Assembly: GCA_024220505.1 (NCBI GenBank) | Contig: JAKZZE010000007.1 | Span: forward strand, 1,302,001-1,366,000 | Reading direction: 5' to 3' | Source: Rhizopus arrhizus | Lineage: Eukaryota > Mucoromycota > Mucoromycetes > Mucorales > Rhizopodaceae | DNA: 64,000 nucleotides | In this document: positions 54,709-64,000 of the stretch, in pieces | Numbering within the stretch: position 1 is the stretch's first letter | Layout: each line of letters begins with the position of its first letter | Made by a program: the position numbers and the translations under genes | Notes under the pieces: model-generated | The model's database searches: none | The model's input: only the letters and a program-made list of their open reading frames with translations | Told to the model about the DNA's origin: nothing

Positions 54709-57700
54709 TCAAAGCCTTGTTTCAGAGTTACTGCGAGCAACTCTAGGAATATACCAGTCTTTATCAATTGATGAACCATTGTATTTTGCTAGTTTCAGTC
54801 TGTCAGTATGAACCCATGAACCATAAACTTTGCCAGATATTTCTTGGATACTATATGTATTAAAGTCTAGATTACGCTTGATGACTTTGTAAGGCCCCAT
54901 CCAATTGTATTCTAATCCTTTTTTGCTTTCATGTCGAAGAAGTACATAGTCACCAACATTGAATGTCTGGATTTGATTGTTCTTGAGCATAGAATCCCAG
55001 CGCATTTTGTCTAGTTGGGCTTGTTTTTGTAATCGTTCTTCAGCAATGTAACGTGATTCGCGTAGCTTGCGCAGATGAATCAATGTGTCTTCAGAAATGA
55101 GCTCAGGGTCTTGTTCAATGAATTCTTGTATAAAAGGCCTGTGAGGATCACCTGGAATTCTTGGATCAACGCCATAAGTTAGGAAATAAGGAGAGAAACC
55201 AGTGGTCGCATGCTTTCTAATCCTGCAAGCAAACAAAGTAGTATCGACATATTCATCCCAACTATGCACATCACCATTCACATATTTGATAAGCATTTTT
55301 TTGAAAGTTTGATTAAGCCTTTCACTCTTTCCATTGGACCTTGGATGGAAAGCACTAGTGAGGTTATGTTTGGATTTTATCTTTTTTATATACTGTTTCA
55401 CGACCTTTGACATAAAGTTGGGACCTCTATCAGTGAGAATTTCTTCTGGACATCCAAAGCGCATGACAATTTCTTCATATATAAACTTAACAATCTCTTC
55501 ACCAGTAGCATTGTTAAGTGCTCGAGCAATCGGCCAATTGGTTGTGTAGTCTACTGCCATAAGTAACCATCGATTTCCATTTTTAGTTGTAGGTAATTCT
55601 CCAATAAAATCAAGATGCCACCTAGAGAAAGCATGAGGAATTTCTAGTGGTTTCATTGGCGCATGATGAGAAATTTTATCAGAGTGAGCAGCAAGTTGAC
55701 AGCGAGAGCATCTAGAAATCCAAGTACTTATGTCTTCTTGCATTCTTGGCCACCAAACTCTAGCCTTCATCAGACTATACATTGAGGCTTGACCTGCATG
55801 ACCATATCCTGAATGGAAACTATCGACCATATCAGCTCTTTTTGCAAATGGGATAAATTTGATTTCTACAAAGTCGTTACTTTTTGGAATTTTTGATTTT
55901 CTGTATACTTGTTGGTTCTTCACAATAAAGCGATTACTCATTTTAAGTAAATCAACTTTAATTTTGTCAGGCCATTTGTCTTCAGTTGTCAAGTAATGTA
56001 AGGGCCAGTCTTGTATTGGGTCTTGTTCTAATCGTGATAAACATTTGTTACTTGAATCGATGTGATACACATATCGTGGTTGCATTGAATCTTTTTCAGG
56101 TATAGAGGAAACACCATCACGTCTTGATAATATATCAGGAATCTGATTTTCAACACCTGGCTTGTATAATATTTCTGGATCATATAATTCTACTTCGCTT
56201 AACCACCTTACAAGTCGAGGAGTAGGTTGTTTTTGTGATCTTAAATATTTCAAAGGAAGATGATCGGTGAAAACTTGATAACTATTGCCTTCAATAAAGC
56301 ATCTCCACGTCCGTAAGGCATGTAGTATACTCAGTAGCTCCCTTTCTTGAGGTGGGTAATTTCGTTCAGCTTGTGATAATTTCTTTGATTCAAATGCTAA
56401 TGGTTTCCAAACATCTTTAGATTCCTCTTGTAAAATCACTGCACCAACTGCAAAGTCACTAGCATCACATTCAATACGAAACGGTTTGTTCATATCTGGA
56501 TTTATCAATACTGGTGCAGACGACAATTTTTCTTTTATCAAATCAAAGCTTTTTTGACATTCGTCAGTCCATTGAATAGCACGTCGTTTGGGACCCGTTC
56601 CTTTAGTTAAATCAGTAAGAGGAGCAGCGATACCAGCGAAGCCTTTAATGAATTTTCTATAGTGTTGTGCTAAGCCCATAAATTGACGCACTTGTTGTAC
56701 ATTTACAGGAATAGGCCAGGATTTTATAGCTTCTATTTTTTGTAGAGCAGGTAAAATTCCATTTGCACTAATGTTGTATCCAAGGAATGTCAGTTCTTTC
56801 CGATTAAAGAGACATTTGTTTTTGTTGACAATAAGTTTAGCTTCATCAAGTTTTTTTAAAACCATGCGAACGTGTTGCTTGTGTTGTTCTTCATTACCAT
56901 TCGTGAATATTAATATATCATCAAGATAGACCATTACAAATTTGTCAATGTATTCAGCTAACACTGAGTTCATCATTTTTTGAAAGGCAGGACCACTATT
57001 CGACAAACCAAAGGGAACAACTTTCCAGCAAAATTGCCCATATCGAGTACTGATCGCAGTTTTAAGAGAGTCAGAGTCTGATAATCGTTGTTGATGAAAT
57101 CCATTGGTTAAATCGAGCGAAGTGAAGTGCTTGGCATTATGAAGTCGTTCAAGGCATTCATCAATTCTAGGTAGTTGTATTTTTTGTTTTAATGTGACCT
57201 TGTTTAACATTCTATAATCACAACACATTCTAAGATCACCATTAGGTTTTCGCACAAATAATACCGGGTTGGACCATTCTGATGCACATGGCTCAATCAA
57301 TCCTTTAGCTAGCAATTCATCTAATTGTTTTTTTAGTTCAGATAGTTCCAAAGGTGACATTTTGTACGGTGGTCTTGCAACCGGTATAGCATCAGGTTTG
57401 GTGACAATAATATCTTGCGTATCTCTCATAGGAGGTAAACCAGTAATCTTTCCTTTGAATACTTCTGGAAATTCTTTACTGAATTCTGTGACCCAAGGAG
57501 TATCAGCGTCATTGATATTATTTAGGTAATTTACATTGGATCCATCAATTTCGACACGCAAAAGATAACATTCAGCAACTTGATTTGTTTTGAATAGTCT
57601 AGTTAGTTGCTTGGCTGATATGATAACATTGGCTTCATCTTGCTGTTTGTCCAGTTTGTTGATTGCCTTGCATGGTTCCATCACAATTGGAGATAAATCA

Positions 57701-59382
57701 GGCATCATTATTGTCCATGAGCTATCAAACCAGTCCGGTTTCGGCTTAACTTGCTTCAGCCATGAATTACCAAGGATAATATCAAATTTTGATTCGAACA
57801 CAAAGGCTTTTAGAGTGTTAATAAAGTTCTTACTCCTCCCCTTAATTTCCATGGTGCACATTGCTTGACCAGAGATTGCTGTTTGTTCACCATTAGCTGT
57901 TTCAACGGCTTGATTAATAACAGGTTTATATGCATCCACTACTTTTAGAAGCCGAGGATGGATATAATTTGCACTAGCTCCAGTATCAATTAACGCTTGA
58001 TAAGGTATACCTTTAATAAAAACTTCGTATGTAGGAAGAACGGTATTTTTAGATGAAGCATTCATGAGAAAGGCATGATCGGCAGAGAAATCAAATGGAT
58101 AAGGGGAAAGATCAAGTAAAGAATCTTTATTAACACTATTCAACGAATTCAAATTATTACTAGTATTTTGTGCAGTGTAATCATTACGCGGTTCAATTTC
58201 AATCATATCAGCATTGTATATTCTGTTTGTTGCATGTTGTCGATTATTCTGGTTTTGTCGATAAGGTCGTCGAAAGTTACCACGGTTTTGTCTTAATTTG
58301 TTTTGTTCGAATTCTCTGATCTCTCTGATTCGGTTTCGGCACTCAGCGATAACATGTCCAGGCTTGTGACACCAGTGACAAATGATGTTGCGTCCCGGTC
58401 TTGTATTAGTTCTGTCTTGATTATGATAGCTATCTCTAGGTGTCTTAATAATAGCATTTAATTGTTGTATCAATACAGATAAATCCATGGGGTCATCAAC
58501 AAAGGAGTCTTTTTGCCTTGCTGGTAATACAATTCCTGCTTGTTTGGCACTATCATAGGCTATAGCAAATCTGTTTGCCTCTTCTAACGAACGTGGTTCT
58601 TTTGTTAATACATGTATACGAACATCATCTTTTAAACCACGAACGAAGCGATCAAGTGCTTCATCATCTGATACTCGAGGTAAATCCAACAGTATATCTT
58701 GGAATGCGTCAGCATATTCGGATACTGATGTCATTTGCTTGATTGAGGCTAATTTGTCTCTTGCAGATTGTTCAGAATAAGAAGGTTTAAATGCATATTC
58801 CAAATCAATTTTGAATCTTTCCCATGTTGTTGATTCTGCTTTCTTTTGTGATAGTTGGTTCCACCATTTCTGTGCACGGCCTCTCAATAGTGTTATCGCA
58901 TAAGGTAACCAACGCTGCTGAGGTACACAATTGAATTCAAGATAACGTTCAACTTCTTGTAACCATAGGTTGATTATTGCTGCGCTTCTTTCACCACTGT
59001 AGGATGAAGGAATTGGTATACGTACATTTGCATTTTCGTTTATTGGTTTGTTGTTTATCGCTGTAGCTACTGCTGTGGCAATTACTTGTGCTAAATCTTG
59101 CATGTCAATATTGTTGTTCATTGTATCTTCTTCTAATAAGTATTCTTTAATGTCTGTGCAATCGTTGCTATTAGATATAAATTCTGCTGCTAATTTTTGA
59201 GCTGTTCTGTCAAAGTATGTTGCTGTTAATCTGGATAATGGTTTTCTTTGTTCTTCAGGAAAATTTTGTATTCTTCTGTAATTTGTATATTTATTCTTGA
59301 ATTCAGGTGTTAATTGTGCTTGTACTCTTTCTTCTATTTCAAATATCTTCTGTTCCTTGGATATATTATTTGAATATGACAT
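54709..59382 (-). CDS. Gag-Pol polyprotein of element C in a single ORF
   Basis: 1557 residues with no stop. Order: Gag capsid region (about 120-290, WLQEVERYLEFN; RAQKWWNQL); zinc knuckle CHWCHKPGHVIAEC (335-348, C-x2-C-x4-H-x4-C); protease ALIDTGASANYIHP (DTG at 466-468); reverse transcriptase about 690-870 with LRMCCDYRMLNKVTL, FTSLDLTNGFHQ and YLDD (819-822); RNase H about 960-1080 (IECDASDFAVGAV; FTDHLPLKYL); integrase with HHCC (HSGYGHAG ... CSRCQLA) and D1258, D1318, E1354, the exact D35E spacing. The C-terminus has a GPYKV/I barrel but no chromodomain. All catalytic residues are present, so this copy may be active. A single-ORF strategy means Gag and Pol are made 1:1 unless processing differs. 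Confidence 0.93.
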   Translation of the reverse strand: MSYSNNISKEQKIFEIEERVQAQLTPEFKNKYTNYRRIQNFPEEQRKPLSRLTATYFDRTAQKLAAEFISNSNDCTDIKEYLLEEDTMNNNIDMQDLAQVIATAVATAINNKPINENANVRIPIPSSYSGERSAAIINLWLQEVERYLEFNCVPQQRWLPYAITLLRGRAQKWWNQLSQKKAESTTWERFKIDLEYAFKPSYSEQSARDKLASIKQMTSVSEYADAFQDILLDLPRVSDDEALDRFVRGLKDDVRIHVLTKEPRSLEEANRFAIAYDSAKQAGIVLPARQKDSFVDDPMDLSVLIQQLNAIIKTPRDSYHNQDRTNTRPGRNIICHWCHKPGHVIAECRNRIREIREFEQNKLRQNRGNFRRPYRQNQNNRQHATNRIYNADMIEIEPRNDYTAQNTSNNLNSLNSVNKDSLLDLSPYPFDFSADHAFLMNASSKNTVLPTYEVFIKGIPYQALIDTGASANYIHPRLLKVVDAYKPVINQAVETANGEQTAISGQAMCTMEIKGRSKNFINTLKAFVFESKFDIILGNSWLKQVKPKPDWFDSSWTIMMPDLSPIVMEPCKAINKLDKQQDEANVIISAKQLTRLFKTNQVAECYLLRVEIDGSNVNYLNNINDADTPWVTEFSKEFPEVFKGKITGLPPMRDTQDIIVTKPDAIPVARPPYKMSPLELSELKKQLDELLAKGLIEPCASEWSNPVLFVRKPNGDLRMCCDYRMLNKVTLKQKIQLPRIDECLERLHNAKHFTSLDLTNGFHQQRLSDSDSLKTAISTRYGQFCWKVVPFGLSNSGPAFQKMMNSVLAEYIDKFVMVYLDDILIFTNGNEEQHKQHVRMVLKKLDEAKLIVNKNKCLFNRKELTFLGYNISANGILPALQKIEAIKSWPIPVNVQQVRQFMGLAQHYRKFIKGFAGIAAPLTDLTKGTGPKRRAIQWTDECQKSFDLIKEKLSSAPVLINPDMNKPFRIECDASDFAVGAVILQEESKDVWKPLAFESKKLSQAERNYPPQERELLSILHALRTWRCFIEGNSYQVFTDHLPLKYLRSQKQPTPRLVRWLSEVELYDPEILYKPGVENQIPDILSRRDGVSSIPEKDSMQPRYVYHIDSSNKCLSRLEQDPIQDWPLHYLTTEDKWPDKIKVDLLKMSNRFIVKNQQVYRKSKIPKSNDFVEIKFIPFAKRADMVDSFHSGYGHAGQASMYSLMKARVWWPRMQEDISTWISRCSRCQLAAHSDKISHHAPMKPLEIPHAFSRWHLDFIGELPTTKNGNRWLLMAVDYTTNWPIARALNNATGEEIVKFIYEEIVMRFGCPEEILTDRGPNFMSKVVKQYIKKIKSKHNLTSAFHPRSNGKSERLNQTFKKMLIKYVNGDVHSWDEYVDTTLFACRIRKHATTGFSPYFLTYGVDPRIPGDPHRPFIQEFIEQDPELISEDTLIHLRKLRESRYIAEERLQKQAQLDKMRWDSMLKNNQIQTFNVGDYVLLRHESKKGLEYNWMGPYKVIKRNLDFNTYSIQEISGKVYGSWVHTDRLKLAKYNGSSIDKDWYIPRVARSNSETRL

Positions 59383-59488
59383 AGATTTATACTATGTTAT
59401 TTAATGCAACAGATGCTACCAATTGTCGTGCTTGATCACGAACAGATATTTTATAAGATAATTAATAAAGGTACCAGATGATAAATTA

Positions 59489-59680
59489 AGTAGTAAAAAG
59501 CTGCCTTCTTTATTTAATAACTATAAGGTCTATTTATATTATTTATGTTTGCTGCGGTGGAGATGTTTGATAATTGTAGCTATGATGTTATTATTGAAGA
59601 TACTGCGGTTGATATTTTACAATTGAAAGGCCAAAGGAATAATCGTGTTACATACCAAAAGTGGAGCAAAAGGTATGACA
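59489..59680 (-). repeat. 5' LTR of element C (minus-strand element)
   Basis: Identical by eye to 54416-54607. Downstream in element orientation, a leader with GATCAAGCACGACAATTGG precedes the ORF; element D has a closely similar leader. Confidence 0.9.
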
Positions 59681-59729
59681 CTGTCACATTGAAAGATATA
59701 CAGTCAAAATTTTTTTTTTTGTACTGTTG

Positions 59730-59918
59730 TGTCATACTTTTCATTCTAAATCTGGTATGCTACATTGTACTTCTTTTGGCTATTCAAAAACAATATATCA
59801 ACCGCAGTAGAAACCGCAGCACCATACATTCAATATTAAAATAATAGATACACAACCGCAGCATATAGAAATAATATAAATATTCCTCTATTTTAATTAA
59901 ATAAAGACTCATTCACTA
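59730..59918 (+). repeat. Probable 5' LTR of element D
   Basis: It starts TGTCATACTTTTC, like the element C LTR start, and ends near AAATAAAGACTCATTCACTA, where element C has AAATAAAGAAGGCAGC. Length is about 190 bp, as in C. The 3' copy lies outside the window, so the borders are inferred from the comparison with C. Confidence 0.55.
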
Positions 59919-60039
59919 TTTTAATAAGTTATCTATACTTTTGTTAATTAATATAAAAAGACTATTGGTGATCAACCACGACAATTGGTAGCATCTGTTG
60001 TAAATATCTGCAAGCCTTTGCAACAACGAATTAAAATTA

Positions 60040-63000
60040 ATGTCAAGCGGAAAGAATCCCTTATCTCAAGAACAAAAGACATTTGAAATTGAAGAAAGAG
60101 TATACAAGTTACTCCCACCAGAATTTAGAAGCAAGTATATTTTATATCGCAAGGTACCCTCTTTACCTGAAAACCAGAAACAAAATTACAGTATCAAAAC
60201 AGCAGAATATTTGGACGCAATAGCCTCGAAAATAGCAACAAGCTTTATTTTAAATAGTAATAAGCAACCTTTAATTGAAGAAGACACTATAATAGAAGAT
60301 AGTAAAATGACGCAAAATAATATAAATATGCAAGATTTAGCCCAGTTAATAGCTAGTGCTGTATCTACAGCAATAAATAACAAGTCTAATGAAACAAGCA
60401 ATGTTCGTATTCCAATACCATCTACATATAATGGAGAAATAAATGCTGCCGTTATAAGATTATGGACTGAAGAAGTAGAGAGATACCATGAATTCAATAA
60501 TGTACCTCAAGAAAGAAGATTACCATATGCAATTACGCTATTAAGGGGTCAAGCTCAAAAATGGTGGAATCAGCTAGTACAGAGAGATGAGACTCCTACA
60601 ACTTGGGAAAGATTCAAATTACTGTTAGATTTTGCATTTAAACCAGCTTATTCTGAACAAGCCGCAAGAGACAATTTAGCAAATTCGAAACAAGTAACCT
60701 CGGTGGTAGACTATGTTGACAACTTCCAAGACATACTACTGGACCTTCCTAGAATATCAGATGATGAAGCACTTGATCGATTCGTCCGTGGCTTGAAAAA
60801 TGATGTTAGAATTCATGTTATAACAAAGGAACCCAGAACATTGGAAGAAGCTACACGTTTTGCTATAGCATATGATAGTGCTAGACAAACTGGATTAACC
60901 GTTCCTAATGGGCGTCAAGAACATATTCTTAATGATCCTATGGATTTATCTATGTTAATGCAACAACTAAATGCCATGGTCAAGCCCAACAGAAACAATT
61001 ATCATCAACAAGATCGCTTTCAGCAAAAACCTAAAAGTAACATAATCTGCTACTGGTGTAATAAATCGGGACATATGTTAGCTGAATGCAGAACAAGACT
61101 ACGAGAAGTTCGTGAATTTGAACAGAATAGAATACGACAAAATAGAAATCATGGCCGTTCACATAAAGGGCAGCAATATAATCGATCTCAAGTCAACAAC
61201 AGAATTTATCAAGCTGACCTTGTTAATTTTGAGCAGAGTAATAACAATCATGAAAACAGACATCCTAGTAATTTGAATTCCTTTGATAGTGTTAATAAAG
61301 ATTCTTTACTTGACCTCTCTCCCTACTCCTTTGACTTATCTATTGATCGTGATTTTTTGATGAACGCCTCTAATACTCATACCTCGTTACCCACTTATGA
61401 TATTATAATACGGGGTCAAACTTTTCGCGCCCTAATAGATACTGGTGCTAGTGCGAATTATATCCATCCTAAGTTAATTCCATTAGTTGATTCTTACAAA
61501 ACTGTATCTAATCAAGCTGTCGAAACAGCTAACGGTGAACAAACAATCATATATGGTGAAGCACTTTGTACTATGGAAATAAAGGGGAGGGGTAAGAACT
61601 TTGTTAACACTTTCAGGGCATTTATATTTGAATCAAAATTCGACATAATACTTGGAAATGAATGGATAAAAAAGGTCAAACCCAAACCGGACTGGTTCGA
61701 AAGTTCATGGACAATTACTGCGCAGGATGGTTATGAAATCACCATGGTGCCTCGGGATGATATCATAGATAAAAAACCAATGCAACAAGCCAACAGTATG
61801 GTTATCTCTGCTAAACAAGTGGAACGTTTATTCAAAAAGAATCAAGTTACCGAATGTTATTTTCTTGATGTTAAATTTAAAGGAAATAGTGTGAACTGTA
61901 TAAACAACATAAATGACACAAATGATCCCTGGGCAGTAGAATTTAAGAAAGAATTTCCTGATGTTTTCAAAGGCCACATCACAGGATTGCCTCCTATGCG
62001 TGATACTCAAGATATAATTGTTACAAAACCGGATGTTGTTCCTGTAGCTAGGCCACCTTATAAAATGTCTCCACTTGAATTAGCTGAACTACGAAAGCAA
62101 TTAGATGAACTACTAGGCAAAGGATTAATAGAACCATGTGTATCTGAATGGTCTAATCCAGTATTGTTTGTACGAAAGCCTAATGGTGATTTAAGAATGT
62201 GTTGCGACTACAGAATGCTAAACAAAGTCACCTTGAAACAAAAAATCCAGCTGCCTCGTATTGATGAATGTCTGGAAAGATTATACAATGCTAAGCATTT
62301 TACATCGCTCGATTTAACAAATGGTTTTCATCAGCAAAGACTATCGGATGATGATTCACTTAAAACGGCTATAAGTACAAGGTATGGCCAATTCTGTTGG
62401 AAAATGGTGCCTTTTGGTTTATCTAATAGTGGTCCTGCATTTCAAAAAATGATGAACAATATATTATCTGAATACATTGACAAGTTTGTAATGGTCTATC
62501 TTGATGACATTCTAATATTTACTGATGGTGATGAAGAATTACACAAGAAACATGTTAGACTAGTACTCCGGAAACTAAATGATGCTAAACTTATCATAAA
62601 TACAAAAAAGTGCTTATTTAATCGCAAGGAATTAACTTTCCTAGGTTTCAACATTAGTGCCAAAGGGATACTACCTGCTGCAAAAAAGGTTCAAGCAATA
62701 ATGGAATGGCCAGTACCTATAAATGTTCAACAAGTCAGACAGTTTATGGGCTTAGCGCAACATTACCGAAGATTTATAAAAAATTTTGCAGGGATTGCTG
62801 CTCCGCTCACTGATCTAACGAAAGGTGTTGGTGCTAAATGTCGTGCGATACAATGGAATGAACAATGTCAGAAGAGCTTTGATTATATTAAGAAGAAAAT
62901 ATCCTCAGCTCCAGTATTAATGAATCCTGATATGAGCAAGCCATTTAGAATTGAATGTGATGCAAGTGATTTTGCTGTGGGTGCTGTTTTATTACAAGAA

Positions 63001-63240
63001 GATTCTCAAGGTATATGGAGGCCATTAGCATTTGAGTCAAAAAAGTTGTCGCAAACGGAAAAAGGATATGCTGCACAAGAAAGAGAGTTAATGAGCATTT
63101 TACATGCGTTGCGAACTTGGAGATGTTTCATAGAAGGTAGTAAATATCAAGTTTTCACTGATCATTTGCCTTTAAAATACTTGCGGTCCCAAAAACATCC
63201 CACTCCTAGACTGGTTAGATGGCTAAGCGAAGTGGAACTA
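60040..63240 (+). pseudogene. Gag-Pol of LTR element D, cut in RNase H by a Tc1-like insertion
   Basis: Closely related to the element C polyprotein along its length: same Gag start (SQEQKTFEIEERV), zinc knuckle CYWCNKSGHMLAEC, protease LIDTGASANYIHP, and reverse transcriptase with MVYLDDILIF. RNase H runs to RLVRWLSEVEL. There the frame meets TA (63239-63240) and the end of a Tc1-like element, where element C continues YDPEILYKPG. The 1067 codons before that are open. The integrase presumably lies past the insertion, outside the window. Confidence 0.88.
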
Positions 63241-64000
63241 CAGTAGGTGAAAAAATACGAGCAACCTTTTGGCAAAGTTGACTTTTTTCGCTATATCAAA
63301 AGGAGCATGCCAACTACCGGCTTGAGACTCCTATGGTATATTTTCGGGGTCATGTGTCTTGAAACAGTAAAGGTCTCATGTAGCAATACTGGAAATTGAG
63401 AGAGGAATGAGAATCCGAATTTAAAAATTTGACTTCCGACCAGCTTAAATTATGTACGGTAATCATACGTTTACATTTAAATCAATAAAGAACATATTGG
63501 AAGACTATATAGCGTACTTGTATGGAACTGTGAGCGTTCCTTATTGTGTTCATATAAAAGCAAGTGCAACTTCAAGAGCCCTTGGTTTCTTTTTTTTTTG
63601 CTCAATTTCTCTCACTGCTTCTCATCATCATGCCTAAATCTATACCAATGGAAAAGCAATCCAGAAATAAAAGATATATCACTAAATAGTATGAAGCCAG
63701 AGGATATCACAGATAAATATTACGTTTATTCTCGCACAGTTAAAAGGTATACTAGGAAGCTTTTTCCATGTAATTCACACCTGTCGGCTGGAAGACATAC
63801 TATTGTCTCTTATGCCATGAAGCACTATATCAAGCTGTGTATTATTACTGGTCATCGAACAGTAGCGAAAGAGCTATTCAGGGAGTTAGGTAAGTTTGGT
63901 TACTTGTTCATGTACCATTCAGGAGTAAATGCGCTGAGATCCATAAAGCGCCACCGAGGGCTAAAAAACAGAAGGCATTTTTAAAAAAGGATCATTGAAA
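63241..64000 (+). mobile_element. Tc1-like DNA transposon, left end, running off the window
   Basis: It begins CAGTAGGTGAAAAAATACG right after TA at 63239-63240, as Tc1/mariner ends do. A transposase fragment follows from about 63630. The right end and the second TA are not in the window. Confidence 0.7.
63630..63984 (+). pseudogene. Tc1-like transposase, N-terminal part with frameshifts
   Basis: An ATG at 63630 opens MPKSIPMEKQS, a typical Tc1 start, and then hits a stop. The adjoining frame carries the second DNA-binding helix region and linker (TVAKELFRELGKFGYLF, then HSGVNALRSIKRHRG and KKR-like basic residues), which fits the paired HTH of Tc1 transposases. At least one frameshift separates them. 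The DDE domain would lie beyond the window end. Confidence 0.55.

Larger units (their letters stand above)
54416..59680 (-). mobile_element. LTR element C: Ty3/Gypsy retrotransposon, coding frame intact
   Basis: Two 192-bp LTRs (54416-54607 and 59489-59680) flank one 1557-codon frame on the minus strand. In element orientation the LTR starts TGTCATACC and the polypurine tract GAAAGGGGGTAA adjoins the 3' LTR. The 5-bp sequences outside the two LTRs (ACTAC and CTGTC on the plus strand) do not match, so the insertion site has been altered or the boundary is off by a few bases. Confidence 0.9.

Noticed and set aside
56000..57868. Plus-strand frames of 86-92 codons inside element C
   Set aside because: They are antisense shadows of the intact polyprotein.

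Overview
The window looks like nuclear DNA of a Mucoromycota fungus (Mucorales-like). It is very AT-rich, and its genes carry many short introns (mostly 43-65 nt, GT...AG). The conserved genes are fungal: ALG2, a Cdc11/AspA-type septin, a PKA regulatory subunit, ribosomal protein eL8, a trehalose-6-phosphate synthase/phosphatase fusion, cystinosin and Pus3. Most of the remaining DNA is transposon material. The organism call rests on gene style and transposon families and is an inference.

Layout. 1-291 is the 3' end of a mitochondrial carrier gene. 514-2048 holds repeat arms around a LINE reverse-transcriptase remnant. 2143-20903 is a gene-rich block: ALG2, septin, PKA-R, a DIRS-like retroelement remnant, eL8, TPS/TPP, a decayed element with 230-240 bp inverted repeats, cystinosin, an alpha/beta-hydrolase that has lost its nucleophile serine, and PUS3 with a one-base frameshift. 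21000-34000 is accessory DNA: solo LTRs, two 84-bp repeats, a LINE 3' remnant, a large RuvC-type nuclease gene resembling Fanzor/TnpB proteins (24857-28705), and directly after it a multi-exon gene with a PD-(D/E)XK-like motif that a solo LTR has interrupted. 34151-41561 is a host gene of unknown function carrying an apparently complete 6.07-kb chromovirus (element A) in an intron. After a tRNA-Glu gene, 43119-64000 is almost entirely retrotransposons. Element B (43119-52927) has an extra ORF and is interrupted in its integrase by a mariner-like element. A cluster of LTR/leader remnants follows. Element C (54416-59680, minus strand) has one uninterrupted 1557-codon polyprotein. Element D (from about 59730) is cut in its RNase H region by a Tc1-like element that runs off the window.

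How the parts work together. The housekeeping genes act independently in glycosylation, septum formation, cAMP signalling, translation, trehalose metabolism, vacuolar cystine export and tRNA modification. The mobile elements show several ways of expressing Gag, Pol and integrase: an in-frame UGA plus an ATGA overlap in A, a slippery heptamer abutting the gag stop in B, and a single ORF in C. The strongest candidate for something little described is the Fanzor-like nuclease gene with its long coiled-coil N-terminus and its nuclease-motif neighbour. Next is the accessory ORF of element B that reads into the 3' LTR. All family calls come from reading motifs; no database search was possible.
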